NCBI GenBank assembly: GCA_944739405.2
Contig: OX123183.2
Span: forward strand, 94,688,729-94,752,728
DNA length: 64,000 bases
DNA from: Euclidia mi
Taxonomy: Eukaryota; Arthropoda; Insecta; Lepidoptera; Erebidae
Reading direction: 5' to 3'
Positions 1-11,773 of the stretch are shown in pieces. Both the position numbers and the translations under genes were made by a program. Numbering within the stretch: the stretch's first letter is position 1; every line of letters begins with the position of its first letter. The notes under the pieces are model-generated. The model was not told the origin of the DNA. It searched no databases and saw only the letters and a program-made list of their open reading frames with translations.

Positions 1-1448
1 TAAACTGAAGTCTATTCCTCAAAGTTATCATATTAATTTCACGAGCGATTAGTTATTAAAGCTGGGTATCATTCTATGGGACCCGGTTACAGGTGGAGCG
101 ATAAATTATATGGAGTCCAACCGTATAGATAGGACATAATTATATTACTGAGTGGCCTTGAATTTTTCGATGTATAAGTAATATAAGTATGGACGTTTTT
201 GTCATAATAAATACTTAGACACAAAATACTGGTAGACTACTAGGTAGATTTTATTTGCTTTTCTATTATCGACATTATTTTGTTTGTCATTACGTTATTT
301 TTGCCACAGCTTACATAATTCCTAATTTTATATACGTAAACCAAATATATTTCTAGGTAACCACTACTTGGTTACCTAGAAATATATTTCAAACTCATAC
401 TACGCAACGCTGACTTTTCAATTATTATGGCTTGCTAAACGATGCAAGAGGCCGTCGTGGGGAGACCTGCATGGCTGAGCATTCTCTATAATATTCTTGC
501 AAGTCGTGTAAAATCTACCAAATCGCACTTGACTAACGGTGGTCTACATATATTTTAAATCTATTCGTAACCAAAAGACGCATCGGGCTTGGCAGTGGGT
601 CAATGTATGAAAATGCTGACATTATTATTATCCTTAAAGTAATTACATTGGTGAACTTTGTTTCCTCTATATAAGGTGCATGGATTGGAACATGTGCTTT
701 TCTCCAAAAATAGACATAATACTTACTCATAAGGAAACTGTACCTATTTATTTGGGGACTACTTTGTTTGTTCTGTGTCAAAAGGCTGATCGTCAATACC
801 CTCGTAAAAGTAAAGTATTGTCGAGTGAAGAACTCAATTTTCGACACATAGGTCGATTTCGATCTATGCATACTATAAAATATAGTCCTTCCTGTCTGTA
901 TGAACGCTATAAACTCAAAAACTGCTAAACTGATTATAATCGGTTTTCGCCAAAGTTTCGTTACAAAATAAGAGACAGGATTTAATTAGTTTTCAGTCTA
1001 TTCGATCCGTACAATTTATTGTTTCGAGTCCTAGTGTTTTTTGTCCGTAGATTTAATGTTTGAAGAGCTTACGCGACACAAAATTTAGCGAAGGGTTACC
1101 TTAAAAAATAAATAGCCTCCTGTAGCGCGATGTGACGATTAGTTGACGACTGTCAATGTCACCATTTTGAAACTGATCGTGTATAGCTTTGTAGTCTAAT
1201 AGTATAGTTGAAGCGCACTTAGCGGCAATAATAAAGGAATTATTATTCATTGATAACGCGTATAGCAAATGACAGACATCTAACAATACCTCTGAATAAC
1301 GTCGGTAGGGTAACAATACCGCGCAAATCAATTTTGCTAGATTATCCACCACGACGACTAAAGGCAGCAAAAACTTCGGCAATTAATCTTACTGCGATAA
1401 ATTTTGTAGCGAATTACGTTGGCTCAAAGGATAAAATTTACTTAAATA
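1..1448. other. Unassigned AT-rich DNA
   Basis: I see no gene, no recognisable transposon protein and no RNA gene here. The open reading frames on both strands are short and lack motifs. The only clear structure is the hairpin at 343-389. Confidence 0.6.
343..389. repeat. Perfect 21-bp hairpin
   Basis: Arms at 343-363 and 369-389 are exact reverse complements around a 5-nt loop (ctact). The arm core is TTTCTAGGTAACCA. Nothing around it looks like a transposon end. It is one of a scattered set of short-loop hairpins in this window. Confidence 0.9.
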
Positions 1449-1760
1449 AAAATTGGGCAAGTGCGAGTCGGACTCGCGCACGAAGGGTTCCGTACCATTA
1501 TCTATAAAAGAAAATCACGTTTGTTGTATGTATTCTTAAATATTTTTTAAGTTTCCTAGTAATTTTTTAAGAGTACCTGTTTATTAAGATCGAGTAACAA
1601 ATTGCTTCAAAAATAATGTTTGCTGTATGGGAGCCCCCCTTTATTATTTACTTTTTTTAATTTATATATTTATTTTTAAAGGTAATATACAACTACATAT
1701 TCTGTGTAAATTTTAAGCGTCTACCTGTTACCGTTAGTAATTTTGAACAAAAATACAACG

Positions 1761-1831
1761 CGCCTATACAACATAGAGGACTATCTTAAATGGAGACTCC
1801 ATTTAAGATAGTCCTCTATGTTGTATAGGCG
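1761..1831. repeat. Perfect 35-bp palindrome, 1-nt spacer
   Basis: Arms 1761-1795 and 1797-1831 match exactly around a single A. Weaker complementarity (8 of 10) extends outward to about 1751 and 1841. It lies inside the long-inverted-repeat element. Such a structure is strongly cruciform-prone and is unusually well preserved. Confidence 0.92.
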
Positions 1832-2374
1832 TATTGTATTTATGTATGTGGACACCCTTAAATTTTCCACTTCTTTTAGTTTTTGTAATTTTTCCTTTAT
1901 TTGTGCCGTAAGACCCTGCTTTTGGCCAAATTTCGTGATTCTAGTTCAACGGGAACTACCATATAGGTTTGCGACCCAAAACCTATAGGGTACTTACGGT
2001 TGACCTAGAATTGTCAATTTTGGTTAAAACCAAGGTCTTACAGCACAAGTAAAGGAAAAAATTCCGAAAATTAAAAAAAGTTGAAAATTAAGGTTAATTT
2101 TGGTACTTACAAGATTTCGCAAAAAATCTAATTTACTTTTTATCGGGTTGACCCAGCACCCTGATTTTTATACACCTAATAGGAACCATAGATCTCAGTA
2201 TCTGGTATAAATTTCTATTTGCTAGGTCCACCCGTTCCTGAGCAAATCTGTGGTGACACACGGACAGGCAGACAGACAGAGAGACAGACGGACAAGAAAG
2301 TGATCTTATAAGGGTTCCTTTTTAGGGTTCCGTACCTAAAAGGTAAAAAACGGAACCCTATTACTAAGCCTCCG

Positions 2375-2375
2375 C

Positions 2376-2423
<48 letters not shown>
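2375..2423. repeat. (TGTC)n microsatellite
   Basis: About twelve uninterrupted CTGT/TGTC units lie within the 1449-2862 element. The nearby stretch at about 2265-2295 is a degenerate GACA run on the same strand, so the element carries both complementary versions of the tetranucleotide. Confidence 0.95.
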
Positions 2424-2862
2424 ACCAGGCTGTATCTCATAAACCATGATAGCTAGAAAGCTGAAATTTTCACAAATTATATATTTCGGTTGCCGCTATA
2501 ACAACAAATACTAAAAACAAAAAAAAATGAAAATATTAGGGGGGTCCCATACAAAAAACGTGTTTTTTTTCGTATTTTTTGCTCAAAATTACTAAGTGTA
2601 ACAGGTAGACGCTTTAAATTTTCACACAATATGTAGTTGTATATTACCTTTCAAAATAAATAAATAAATTTAAAAAAAGTAAATAATAAATGGGGGCTTC
2701 CATACAACAAACGTAATTTTTAAGCAATTTGTTACTCGATCTTAATAAACAGGTAGAAACTTATAAAGTATTTAAGTATACATACAAAGAACGTGATTTT
2801 CTTTTATAGATGATGGTACGGAACCCTTCGTGCGCGAGTCCGACTCGCACTTGCCCAATTTT

Positions 2863-3825
2863 ATTTTACCTTGTGAGGTACGAAAGCCTAAAAACGAAGG
2901 ATTTCCTCCATTTTACATTAAAAAATGAACTATGTGTACCATTCAAGTATCAAAAAGACCGGGTAAAATGGAAACTTTAAGAGAGTTTGGATCAGAAAAG
3001 CGGACTCCGGACTCCAAGGCATGTCTTGGATCACCGCCGGGACAGGATCGCTAGGATGATGATGATAAACTTTATGTACTTTTAATTTATTACATTTGAA
3101 ATAGAAATGCACCCAGCGATATAACGACCTGTCAATAATAAAATCAGCGTATGTTTTTAGTGGCCCAAAAACACAAAAGATCACAAAAATAATATTCTTG
3201 TAAAAGCCACCTATTTTGCTGAATCGTGTGTAAACTAGTTAGTTATGAAAATAACTAATAATAATGAGCAAAGCGATCTATTTTGTTCGAAAACGCGTGC
3301 TATGCAAACCGTGTGATATATTAGCGAGGCAATATTTATTGTTCACATTAAATTACCGACCCACCCAATAATACATTAACCAAACTAATCGAATAAAACA
3401 TATTCATAGGCAACATTGGGTAAGCAATTTTCAGGCTGAAGTACTAAAATATTTTTTTTCCACCGCTGGTTTTATATAACACGGAACATCACATAGGGAG
3501 TTCATGGAAATCTGTAATCTATGTCCATGAATTCTGAAGTCTAAGAAATGCACAGTTCGACTATTTTATTTTTATTAAAAATGCTAAATAAATATAAATT
3601 TATAACTATTTTAGGCTTACGTAAGCCTTAAATAGTACGCCAATTATTATCTGCCGAGTTACAAAATTCTTAATGGTAATGGGAGTTCCTTAATGGTACA
3701 GGTTTAGGCTTCAAGATATGCATACCGGGTTTCACTAAATACAGTCTCATATATTAGGTACCTAGATCATTAGTGAATTAAAGAAAAGAAGACAGTTTTT
3801 GATTACTATGCAGAAAGTTAATTTT
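2863..3825. other. Unassigned DNA with a possible LINE tail
   Basis: No gene is visible. At about 2985-3070 the sequence ends in GGACAGGATCGCTAGGATGA and a GAT run; a similar ending occurs at about 22195-22245. That suggests the 3' end of a shared dispersed element, but too little remains to classify it. Confidence 0.5.
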
Positions 3826-4143
3826 AATTGGGTAGTACAGCCTTGCTGATTCCAGCATGAATGGGCTGGCTTGACCGGGGAAGTACTACCCTCTCACAGA
3901 AGATCGACGTAAAGTAACAGTACCTAAACTGTTGCATTTCGTTCAGTGAATGAGAGTGCCAGAGGCCCTATCCTCTATTCCTTATCCCTCATCCCACTCC
4001 TCATCCCATCCATTTTCCCAAGCCCAAGGGCGGCAACGCACTTGTGACTCCTGTGGTGTTGCTTGTGTCCATGGGCGGCGGTAATTGCTTACCATCAGGC
4101 TATCCATCTGCTCGTTTGCCGCCGCCGTAATGCCATAAAAAAA
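3826..4143 (+). repeat. Dispersed lepidopteran repeat, A-rich 3' end
   Basis: The block includes GGCAACGCACTTGTGACTCC and GTCCATGGGCGGCGGTAATT and ends in an A-rich stretch after TGCCATAAAAAAAC. I recognise this as a repeat common in Lepidoptera from general familiarity; no search was possible. It has no open reading frame. The A-rich end suggests a retroposed copy, read on the plus strand. No target duplication was identified. Confidence 0.6.
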
Positions 4144-6137
4144 CACAAATCTAGTAATTACTTAGATATCTTGTTTTACAACGTTTTTTATTGAACTCTG
4201 TGTATATTTGATAGGTTTGAGAATTTATCATAGGATATTTTGTTTGCTCTTAGGTGATGCGATACAGAATTTAAGTTGTATATGGATTTATGTATGTTTG
4301 ATATGGATATATGGGTAGGAAATAATTAATATTCATTTCAGCTAGTATATTTACGATTTATTTTAGAAAAAAATTTGGAAGTTAGTACGAACAAGAAAAT
4401 TAATTCCTGGCATAAACCTCTTGACAACTAAGCGAGTTTTCATTTTCCTTTATCATCAAGAGACACAAATTAAGATCATGTGGGTTTGAGCGTATTATCT
4501 TGGAAAATTCGAATGGAATCCACGTTTTAACCAAAAGGAGGCTTCGTAAGTTTTGTGGGTATTAACTATTTTGACTGTAATTGCCAAGCAGGGCTCCATT
4601 TTATTGCTTTAGTTCTAAATAGTATTACAGTCGATCAAAGAAATAAGGTTCGAATAATTGCACTGTAAATGTGGGATGTACTTAGCATCGGTGGCCTCTG
4701 GAGTACTTAACTGATTTAAGCATTCCCATAATTATTCAATCCATCTGATGAACCCTTTTTATGTCAAGTGTCAATCCATTACAAAATCGTGCATGATTCC
4801 TTTTGTGTCATTAGTGATGTAAGGGTTAAATGTACACTTCACTAAAATATCCAATTTCGAAAAGCCTGTATCCAATTCAAATTCGATTTTTTATACCAAT
4901 TAACATCCTGTATTCAGATAAATCGAATGACGCGTCATTTGCCCGAATCGGTTTCGTTGCGCGAATTTCGGAATACATTCGTATCCAGGGTAAACATATG
5001 TGGAGGGAAAACGTGACCTTTGCTGCTGCCTACTGATATATGCAATTTATGTATTGTGTTTGTCTTAGCCCAAAAATCGGAGGAAGAAATATATAAAAAC
5101 ATTGATATCCACGTGTTTTTTTCACTAGCTGGTGTGTATATATTAATACCCATATTGTCCATGTGTTACAATTTTATTCAAAAGGTACTGGTAAAGTTTT
5201 GTTTTATGAAATGTATCTATCAGTTATTATTCCGGCTGTATACCGTGGAAGTTAGTACAACAACAAGTGGGCGAGCACTTAAATTATTTATGGTTGGATA
5301 TACTGCAGGTACAAGCTATGAATTTAATATCCGCGCCGCATGCTGAATACGACTGTGCGTACTCACTTATTGAATTGTTTTTCTTTGTTGGATTTACTTT
5401 ACTTATTTACAAGTAAAATATATTAAGTGGCAATATTATTCCTGATTTTACTTTGTAGCTTTCTTCTTTTCTTCTTCTTTTCTTTCTTTCTTTGCTTTTT
5501 CTTTTGGTGGTTATTACGAAAACGTTTTTGATTATCAATTATTTAATCACATTATGGTTAAGCTATCAATAAAAACAAATGAAGAGTTATCATATTATGT
5601 TTAGTATTTGGGCATATATTTATTAATACTAAACAAATTTATTTACATTTGGTTTAAGTGATTAGGTAGAAAAAAAATTAGAAATAAAGTTTTTGCTATC
5701 ATACAGAAATAAATGTTCAGATACGAAATAAAATGCAGGCCCGCTCGTTTACATAACATAAAAATGTTGGCGACTGAGTCATGTCACACGCTATTCACAC
5801 CCGTTTTTACAAATATTATGGTGTGTTGTAGCGCACAAGGCTCTGATACATTATGACGTCATTAAAAGCAGGAATAACAAAGCATAAATTATTTTGAAAT
5901 GCATTTTGGAATATGTACCACGAAATACATGTTGTTGATTTAACAGTGTGGTACCTACGTAGCACTTCCAATATTCAACCATATTGCAGTAAAAGCCACA
6001 CTTATAAAACGAATATAATATGCATTAACGCATCCTTATGATCCCATTCAACTTAGAAATGAAACACAAGCTCTATCTTAGTTAATGAAGGACACACTGT
6101 AGACATTCTAACAATAGGAAGCCGCAGTGAGTGTACA
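4144..6137. other. Unassigned DNA
   Basis: The reading frames near 4830-5346 have no recognisable motif and no supporting context, so I do not call genes. A polypyrimidine tract lies at 5458-5508. The rest is AT-rich and featureless to me. Confidence 0.55.
5458..5508. repeat. Polypyrimidine (TTC/TTTC) tract
   Basis: Mixed CTTCTT and CTTTCTTT units run for about 50 bp with almost no purines. It is a low-complexity tract without other signals. Confidence 0.85.
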
Positions 6138-6306
6138 TCTAATATATAAAATTCTCGTGTCACAGTTTTCGTTCCCATACTCCTCCGAAACGGCTTGACC
6201 GATTTTGATGAAATTTTTTGTGCTTATCCCGTATCTATGAGAATCGGCCAACATCTATTATTAAAAAAAAAAAAATTTGCAAAACAACGTTTGCCGGGTC
6301 AGCTAG
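6138..6306 (+). mobile_element. Short Helitron-like non-autonomous element
   Basis: The 169-bp unit starts TCTAATATATAAAATTCTCG and ends GCCGGGTCAGCTAG. It is bounded by A on the left and T on the right. A 5' TC, a 3' CTRR (here CTAG) and insertion between A and T are the hallmarks of Helitrons. The internal text around CTCCGAAACGGCTTGACCGA is common in Lepidoptera. I could not see a convincing 3' hairpin, so the assignment is probable rather than firm. Confidence 0.6.
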
Positions 6307-7514
6307 TTGACATCTATATTTCATAAAGTAGACACAGTGGACATTCAAGCTGACCCGTACGAAAGTCGGTTAAACAATCCTCAAAGGTAACTTGAAGTAC
6401 AATAAAATGGACATCAAATGAATATTCTAAGCGTTTTCATGAAATAAACAGTAAATATTTTGTAGCCAGAAGCACCTAAATAAATACCAGTAAACAAGAA
6501 GGTAGGTACTTATAACAGTACCCTTGACTGCCATTTTGGTGTGTAGATAATTAGCTCATGTTATAATGAGTCGTGTAACGAGTGACAGTCGTCTTTTGAT
6601 TCCGATCTGGAAACATTTATATGACCACCTGAATATCACGTCAAATCCGAAAAGACAACTCCGCCGCTAGGTGTAAACCCTGTGCCACTGGAAGCTTCGC
6701 AAACATTCAATCAACACAAAGCGCAACCAGATTGGAAACAACATTTCGTAGATTACACAAAGTGTTGCCTCGAACGGCGATCAAATCCACAGCAGTCAAC
6801 ATAGAAGACGACCGTTTAAAACACCAAACTGTGCAGCTTTATACGATAATATATTATTCTAATTTATCTAAGTGCAGTTTCTGCCCTGAATTGCTTTGAG
6901 GTTTACCTTACTCAAAGCGTTAAATTTATCAGCGAAATAGTCAAACCTCTCCTAAAACATGTAATCAGTGACAAAATGTAGTTGTGAATGCTAGTGATAT
7001 TTTGATGTTTTTTAGAAAGAGCGTTCTCTTGTTGGGAACTCCTGAACTAGATAAAGCTGACACGCAATTTACATATAAAGTTTTGACCGTCTGGTGTATA
7101 AATATTTATGGCTAAATTCATTGAGTCATTTTTTTGGCCTCGTGTCTAGCCTTTAAGCCTAATAGACCATTTAGTCTAGTTTCATTAATTTGTCTTTATT
7201 ACTTCTCGTTTCTCCATTAGACTTCAATTAGGTAATAAATAAATATTCGTGATAACTGAAGGTGTTCTTACTTGTTAAATGTTTTGTAATGTTAGTATGT
7301 TTTGTAGCTAGTATGATAGTAGGTACAAGTCCCTTTTTAAGAAACGTTTCAAGCCTAACTCAAATAAACCGATGCTTAAAATAAACTGATCATTATTCAA
7401 GGATTACGAGGGGGCGGATCATTGCTATATCGCTTATTGAAACTCGAACAGATCTTTTTCTTTCGAGGATTTAGCTAATGTTTTTCGTGGGGAAAAGCGC
7501 TCGAAGGCCTCCAA
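6307..7514. other. Unassigned DNA
   Basis: No gene or element ends were recognised. A slightly GC-richer part at about 6590-6840 has no open frame of note. Confidence 0.5.
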
Positions 7515-7692
7515 ACGGCCTGGTCACGAAATCGGTCTAAGCAGCGAGCGGCGCGGCAGGGGCGATGTACATGGCGCGTTTACTCTGAGGCGACATCGGT
7601 CGGCGCGGCGTAGAAAAGCGCGCCATGTACATTGAAATCGCTGGCCCCTGCCGCGCCGCTCGCCGCTTAGACCGATCTCATGACCAGGCCGT
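7515..7692. mobile_element. GC-rich foldback (MITE-like)
   Basis: Left arm 7515-7578 and right arm 7619-7692 are inverted copies: ACGGCCTGGTCACGAAATCG at the left pairs with the sequence ending TGACCAGGCCGT. The right arm has a short insertion relative to the left. The unit is strongly GC-rich against an AT-rich background and has no coding capacity. AAGGCCT occurs just outside both ends (7504-7510 and 7693-7699), a possible target duplication although four extra bases intervene on the left. Confidence 0.75.
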
Positions 7693-7815
7693 AAGGCCTT
7701 TATACTTGCCCTCCAAAGCAAGATAGCGCTCTGATGCCCAATGCCCATGCCACAAACGTTTAAAGTAAATACCTGTGCTGGCGTTGATCAACTTGGCCGA
7801 TAGATCACCAACAAC
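7693..7815 (+). repeat. Dispersed repeat fragment, copy 1
   Basis: The text CCAAAGCAAGATAGCG, a run of short GCC/CAT words and GCTGGCGTTGATCAACTTGG is matched by a diverged version at 25660-25790. The pair shows a dispersed family; no coding region or tRNA promoter is seen. Confidence 0.5.
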
Positions 7816-8883
7816 ACGAACAGGTGAATATGTATGACTTATATATTTCTAGCAGCAGATAACATGCAATTACAAATCAAGTAAAACATGTATAGGTCGT
7901 CTGTCAGGATAGTTTATGCTACGCTTTGAGTAGGAATGGTTAAATTCCTAGGAAAACAAACAAAATTTTGTTGAACTAGTTCACCAAAGACCGGAAGCTT
8001 ATGAATTATATTTCATTCTGCATTTATCAATAAAACTTTTATCTAGGTGCCAAAAATCTGAAGGGTGAAAACGGCAAATTGAACTCAAGAAATATTCTGT
8101 AGCAATAAAATGTCGCATAAATCCATCTGCTTCTACAGCCATTTTTGGATCGAACTTTCCTGTATTAAATCATGATTTATTGTTACGGAACATGATAGAG
8201 AATTTGATATACAAAAGCTAAATGCTAGGGAGGTGTGGGTGTTTAATGCAATTTACACCTGGGTTTTGCTCGAAACAGGTGGTGTTATACGAGTACACAG
8301 CTAGTACAGGTGGCTTATCGTTGTTTTCAGGCCAGTGCACACTTAGCCTAATGTTCTATTAAGAAACACCAGTATAGGTAAGTAAAGGTTTTAGGAAGGT
8401 ATTAGGTTTAAGAAGACTTTGTTTTTAAACGCGTCGTTTCTTAATTTTTTAAGCCGTGTACACATTGTGTGCTGTGAATGTCACAGCAATTTATTACATT
8501 CGACAATATGTCCTAGAATTATATTTATCTATTCATCCATTATTATGGTAACAGTTATACGTGTATAATTACAGAATATACCATAAATACGTACATCAAA
8601 TTATATAAGGTTATTCTCAGTATAGATAGTACTCGTTATTATGAATTACTTTTGTTGAGGCACATTGCAGAAAAAGCGAAAAAAGTCAGCTTCTCCATAC
8701 ATTTTGACATAGTAATATAATACGAACTTTGGTCGTATTATATTACTATGTAATAGTTGATTATTTATTTTTACAGATCTCGCTACTTACCAGACATCGT
8801 TCAAAATGGGTCTCATCTATCTTAAATATTGACATATATGACTATACCATATTGCTACAGTAGGTTAATATTTCAGTATAAAT
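7816..8883. other. Unassigned DNA
   Basis: No gene or element recognised apart from the hairpin at 8708-8750. Confidence 0.55.
8708..8750. repeat. Perfect 18-bp hairpin
   Basis: Arms 8708-8725 and 8733-8750 are exact complements (CATAGTAATATAATACGA) around a 7-nt loop. No flanking target duplication or element end is evident. Confidence 0.9.
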
Positions 8884-8898
8884 ATAATAATAATAATA
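8884..8898 (+). repeat. (TAA)n at the 5' junction of the Dong-like copy
   Basis: A short AAT/TAA run immediately precedes the truncated LINE. A second run at 9320-9333 follows it. The LINE therefore sits inside a TAA repeat, the kind of target reported for R4/Dong elements. Confidence 0.8.
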
Positions 8899-9319
8899 TA
8901 TAACCATGATAGACAAACAAAATAAACACGCATACATTATAGACATAGCAGTTCCTAACACACACAACCTACAAAAGACAATAACCGAAAAAATACACAA
9001 ATACAAAGATCTAAAAGAAGAAATACTCAGAATATGGAAGATGAACAGAGTATATATTGTGCCTCTGGTGCTCTCTAGCACGGGTATAATACCAATACAC
9101 CTTCAACATTACCTACACCAAATTGATTTGCCTACAAATATATACATGACGATGCAAAAAGCCGCCATATTAAACACGTGTAGAATAGTTCGCAAATTTT
9201 TACAGGAAGACACAAATACTCAACTGAGCCCACTAAATGAACCTCACTTGGCATAGGCCCGTGATTTCATTGAAAAACCGGCATTCTTACAATGCTGAGA
9301 AAAATAAATTTTGTCAAAA
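8899..9319 (+). pseudogene. R4/Dong-like LINE, C-terminal stub (copy 1)
   Basis: The frame 8906-9256 encodes 116 residues matching the end of the longer copy at 62527-63525: YIIDIAVP corresponds to MIIDITIP, and NTCRIVRKFL to DTARIVRKFL. In LINEs of the R2/R4 type this C-terminal region is a restriction-like (PD-D/ExK-fold) endonuclease that nicks the target DNA. Only the second half of that domain remains, so the copy is 5'-truncated and dead. The 3' UTR ends with AAATAAATTTTGTCAAAAT followed by TAA repeats. The R4/Dong label rests on this domain and on the TAA target; other restriction-like-endonuclease clades are possible. Confidence 0.65.
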
Positions 9320-9579
9320 TAATAATAATAATATTCTACTACATTCACACAACACCATCTAGTCCCAAACTAAGCAGAGCTTGTACTATGGGTACTAGAT
9401 AATGGATAAACATACATATATACTTTTTTTTTGTAAATACATACAAATTATACATAGACACACCCAGACCAAGACAAACATCCATGTTCATGCACACAAA
9501 TGTTTGACTTGAGCGGGAATCGAACCCGCGACCTTCGGCGTAGCAGTCGCTTACACTCCCGCTACGCCAACCGGTCGTC
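9320..9579 (-). mobile_element. SINE-A, copy 1, with (TTA)n tail
   Basis: Read on the minus strand, the head is GACGACCGGTTGGCG with an A box (TGGCGCAGCGG) and a B box (GGTTCGATTCC), so it derives from a tRNA. The body contains GTCTGGGTGTGTCTATGT and ends near GGGACTAGATGGTG before a trinucleotide tail at 9320-9333. It is almost full length and closely matches the copy at 62261. The tRNA acceptor stem does not pair, so this is not a tRNA gene. A Dong-like LINE lies in its tail, in the opposite orientation. Confidence 0.85.
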
Positions 9580-9651
9580 TTATTAGTATCATATAATGTA
9601 TATAATAATCAGACATAACAATAAAGGAAAAGATGGATACAGAAAATCTAC

Positions 9652-9919
9652 TGCCGACTGCCTCGTTGGTCTCGCGGCATAAAATGTGCGCGCGGGATTG
9701 GGAGGTCTCGGGTTCGATTCCCGGGTCGGGCAAAGTGTTATTGGGTTTTTCCGTTAGGAAATTCTCAGTAGCAGCACGGAGTCTGGTAATGTGCCCGGTG
9801 CGGCAATAGGCTCGCCGCCTATTACGTGGGACCTAAAAAATCCTGGCGAAATGTGGGTGTAATATTACACCTTAGTACCCCTTCGGGGATACAGGCGTGA
9901 GTCTATAAATAAATAAATA
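9652..9919 (+). mobile_element. SINE-C, RTE-tailed, 11-bp target duplication
   Basis: The tRNA-like head has a perfect B box (GGTTCGATTCC) about 55 nt in. The body includes CAGTAGCAGCACGGAGTCTG and a GTGCCCGGTGCGGCAATAGG block. The 3' end, CTTCGGGGATACAGGCGTGA then GTCTAT and (AAATA)n, is nearly the same as the end of the RTE LINE at 17434-20893. The copy is bounded by AGAAAATCTAC at 9641-9651 and 9920-9930, proving an intact retroposition event. Confidence 0.9.
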
Positions 9920-9930
9920 AGAAAATCTAC

Positions 9931-11249
9931 AGGATTATAAAACTATGGAATTCGCTTCTAGAGGTTCTAGATATTAAGAAGGACTAGGTACATTTTGCTA
10001 CAAAAATGTTTACCTTATTTTTTATGTCAGCTTTTTGTATGAGTATAACTGGTATGATAAAAAAGGTCGACAGATCTAGGCCACTGAAAAAAAAAATAGC
10101 ATTGCTTTAGTAGGTTGACTCTGTTTTTAGTATTTTTCCCACAAAGATTCTAGAAAATTCCACATTGTCTTAAAATTTCAACGCTTAATTCGTGTCAGTG
10201 TAATATCACCGTGCTTTAAACTACGAAGTACACCGCATTACGAATGATTAGAGTTACTCATTACGTATGTTAAGTAGGTACTGCTAAAGTCACTTTAGAC
10301 GACACTCACGCTGAGAAAAATAATTAGTAACAATGAAGAGTTTCTAGTTTCTACGGAATATTTTCTTGTACGGAGGTCTTTTAATTATATTTATAGTAAA
10401 CTAAATATAATTCTATCAAAAACATAATTATAAAGATTTTCCTCCTAATAAAAGTCTTGGTGATTATATTATTTAGTTAAGCTGTTATAAATCTTTGACA
10501 ACATTTTCTGCAGATACCATCATCTATTAGCTTTATAAAGATCTTCAAAGCAATAACTATGTTATGATTAGTGAAGCCCGTAATATTTTAAATGGCTTCT
10601 GTTTTATAATGATATAGAAACCTTACATGGTTTTCTTGCTCACCTACTTATTAAATGTCCAAATTTCATATTTCTAGATGAAATATTTAAAGCTTTGCGA
10701 TGATATACCAGTTACTATTAGTTAAATATATAGTTGTATATTGTAGGTAGACGATGGGTAGAAAGCACGATTCAACTACTTCACAGTTACTAGAAAATTA
10801 GTTTCTAACTAAACTGCAAAGCGTTCATAAAATGTAAACACATTTATGTATCCTCCACGTGCAACTCCAAACCCGATACGCCGGTAGACGTAAATTGAAA
10901 GATAGACTTGTTTGTTCATCGAAGTTGTTTATTGAAAGCAATATCATCATTTCGATATAAATATTAACAGCCAAGGCCATAAAGACGTTTGTTTGAACAT
11001 ATTGAATAAAGGGAAAATTTAATAAACTGACTTTGTATGACATACATTATTAAATTTATGCACTTTTATTTTTTGGCGGGTATCTGATATCGGCGTTCCT
11101 TAGAGATCGCTTCGTGTGATGCTATGTAATATAAAGATGTAAATTGGATTCTTCACTTGTATCATTTTATTTAAGTAGATATAAAAGATATATAGCATTT
11201 GTGTCACGACTTTTTGGATTCAAGCCTTAGTTAGTTAGTTGGACAGGTG
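9931..11249. other. Unassigned DNA
   Basis: AT-rich sequence without supported genes or element ends. The frame at 10825-11043 has no motif. Confidence 0.55.
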
Positions 11250-11773
11250 TTTTCCGCACTTAGCCACTAAATTGGGCCATTGTGCGTGAGTAGCGACACG
11301 GCTGTCGCCTACTACTCATACCATGAAAGCTCCTTCCAGAATTCCATGAGTTGACCAATGTTACGTATGGCAAGTGCTTATTTAGTGGACAGTGGCCGGT
11401 TATTATGCCAGTCAGATGCTTGAGTGTTTTCCTACTGGAGTGCAGCAGTTTTTGCGAGAGTCGTTTATTCAGTTGAGGAATGGCATCTTTGGATTGCCTA
11501 CACTCTTTCAGTTCTGCCCACTCTTTTTCATGTTGTTGTAGGGTTCTCTCGCGTAACCACGTTTTTAGTTGGCTGAACGGTATCGGAACAATTGGGGTCC
11601 CAGAGTTGTTGTGTCCAATCCTTTCCTTGCCAGTTGGTCTGCTGCGTCATTGCCCGTGGCGTCGCTGTGTCCTCGTATCCACTGAAGCGTGACCCGGTTC
11701 CTCGCTTCAATTTTTTGTAGCTCTTGGTGGCAATCCATGATTAGGCCGCTGTTAATGCAGTTGCCGCCAAGAG
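11250..11773 (-). pseudogene. R1/Jockey-type LINE ORF2, RNase H C-terminal half
   Basis: The minus strand from 11773 reads the second half of a retrotransposon RNase H domain: LQWIRGHSDATGNDAADQLA carries the conserved His and the Asp of the ADxLA motif. Then come KTLKHLTGIITGHCPLNKHL, a segment typical of R1/Jockey-type ORF2 proteins just after RNase H, and a decayed tail to about 11250. The frame differs by one base from the first half, and stops are present. The first half lies at 15738-16113; the two were separated by the Tc1-type foldback that inserted at a TA. This LINE copy is dead and 5'-truncated. Confidence 0.8.

Larger units (their letters stand above)
1449..2862. mobile_element. 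1.4-kb non-autonomous element with long inverted repeats
   Basis: The two ends are inverted copies: AAAATTGGGCAAGTGCGAGT at 1449 and its complement ending at 2862. The similarity continues inward for roughly 280-300 bp on each side (about 1449-1748 and 2580-2862), with small differences. The ends carry GTTCCGTACCAT, familiar from repeats abundant in Lepidoptera (recalled, not searched). The interior holds a tetranucleotide repeat and a 35-bp palindrome but no coding region. The element is therefore a foldback or MITE-like copy that would need a transposase from elsewhere. I could not fix a target duplication, so the superfamily is unassigned. Confidence 0.75.

Noticed and set aside
2375..2423. 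Regular repeats as a CRISPR array
   Set aside because: A simple tetranucleotide without spacers, in eukaryotic DNA.
5020..5346. 108-residue plus-strand frame with hydrophobic stretches
   Set aside because: No motif, AT-rich composition and no context; hydrophobic residues follow from the base composition.
9495..9579. tRNA gene with a good T arm on the minus strand
   Set aside because: The acceptor stem does not pair and the similarity to the copies at 62261 and 50279 continues far beyond a tRNA; it is a SINE head.
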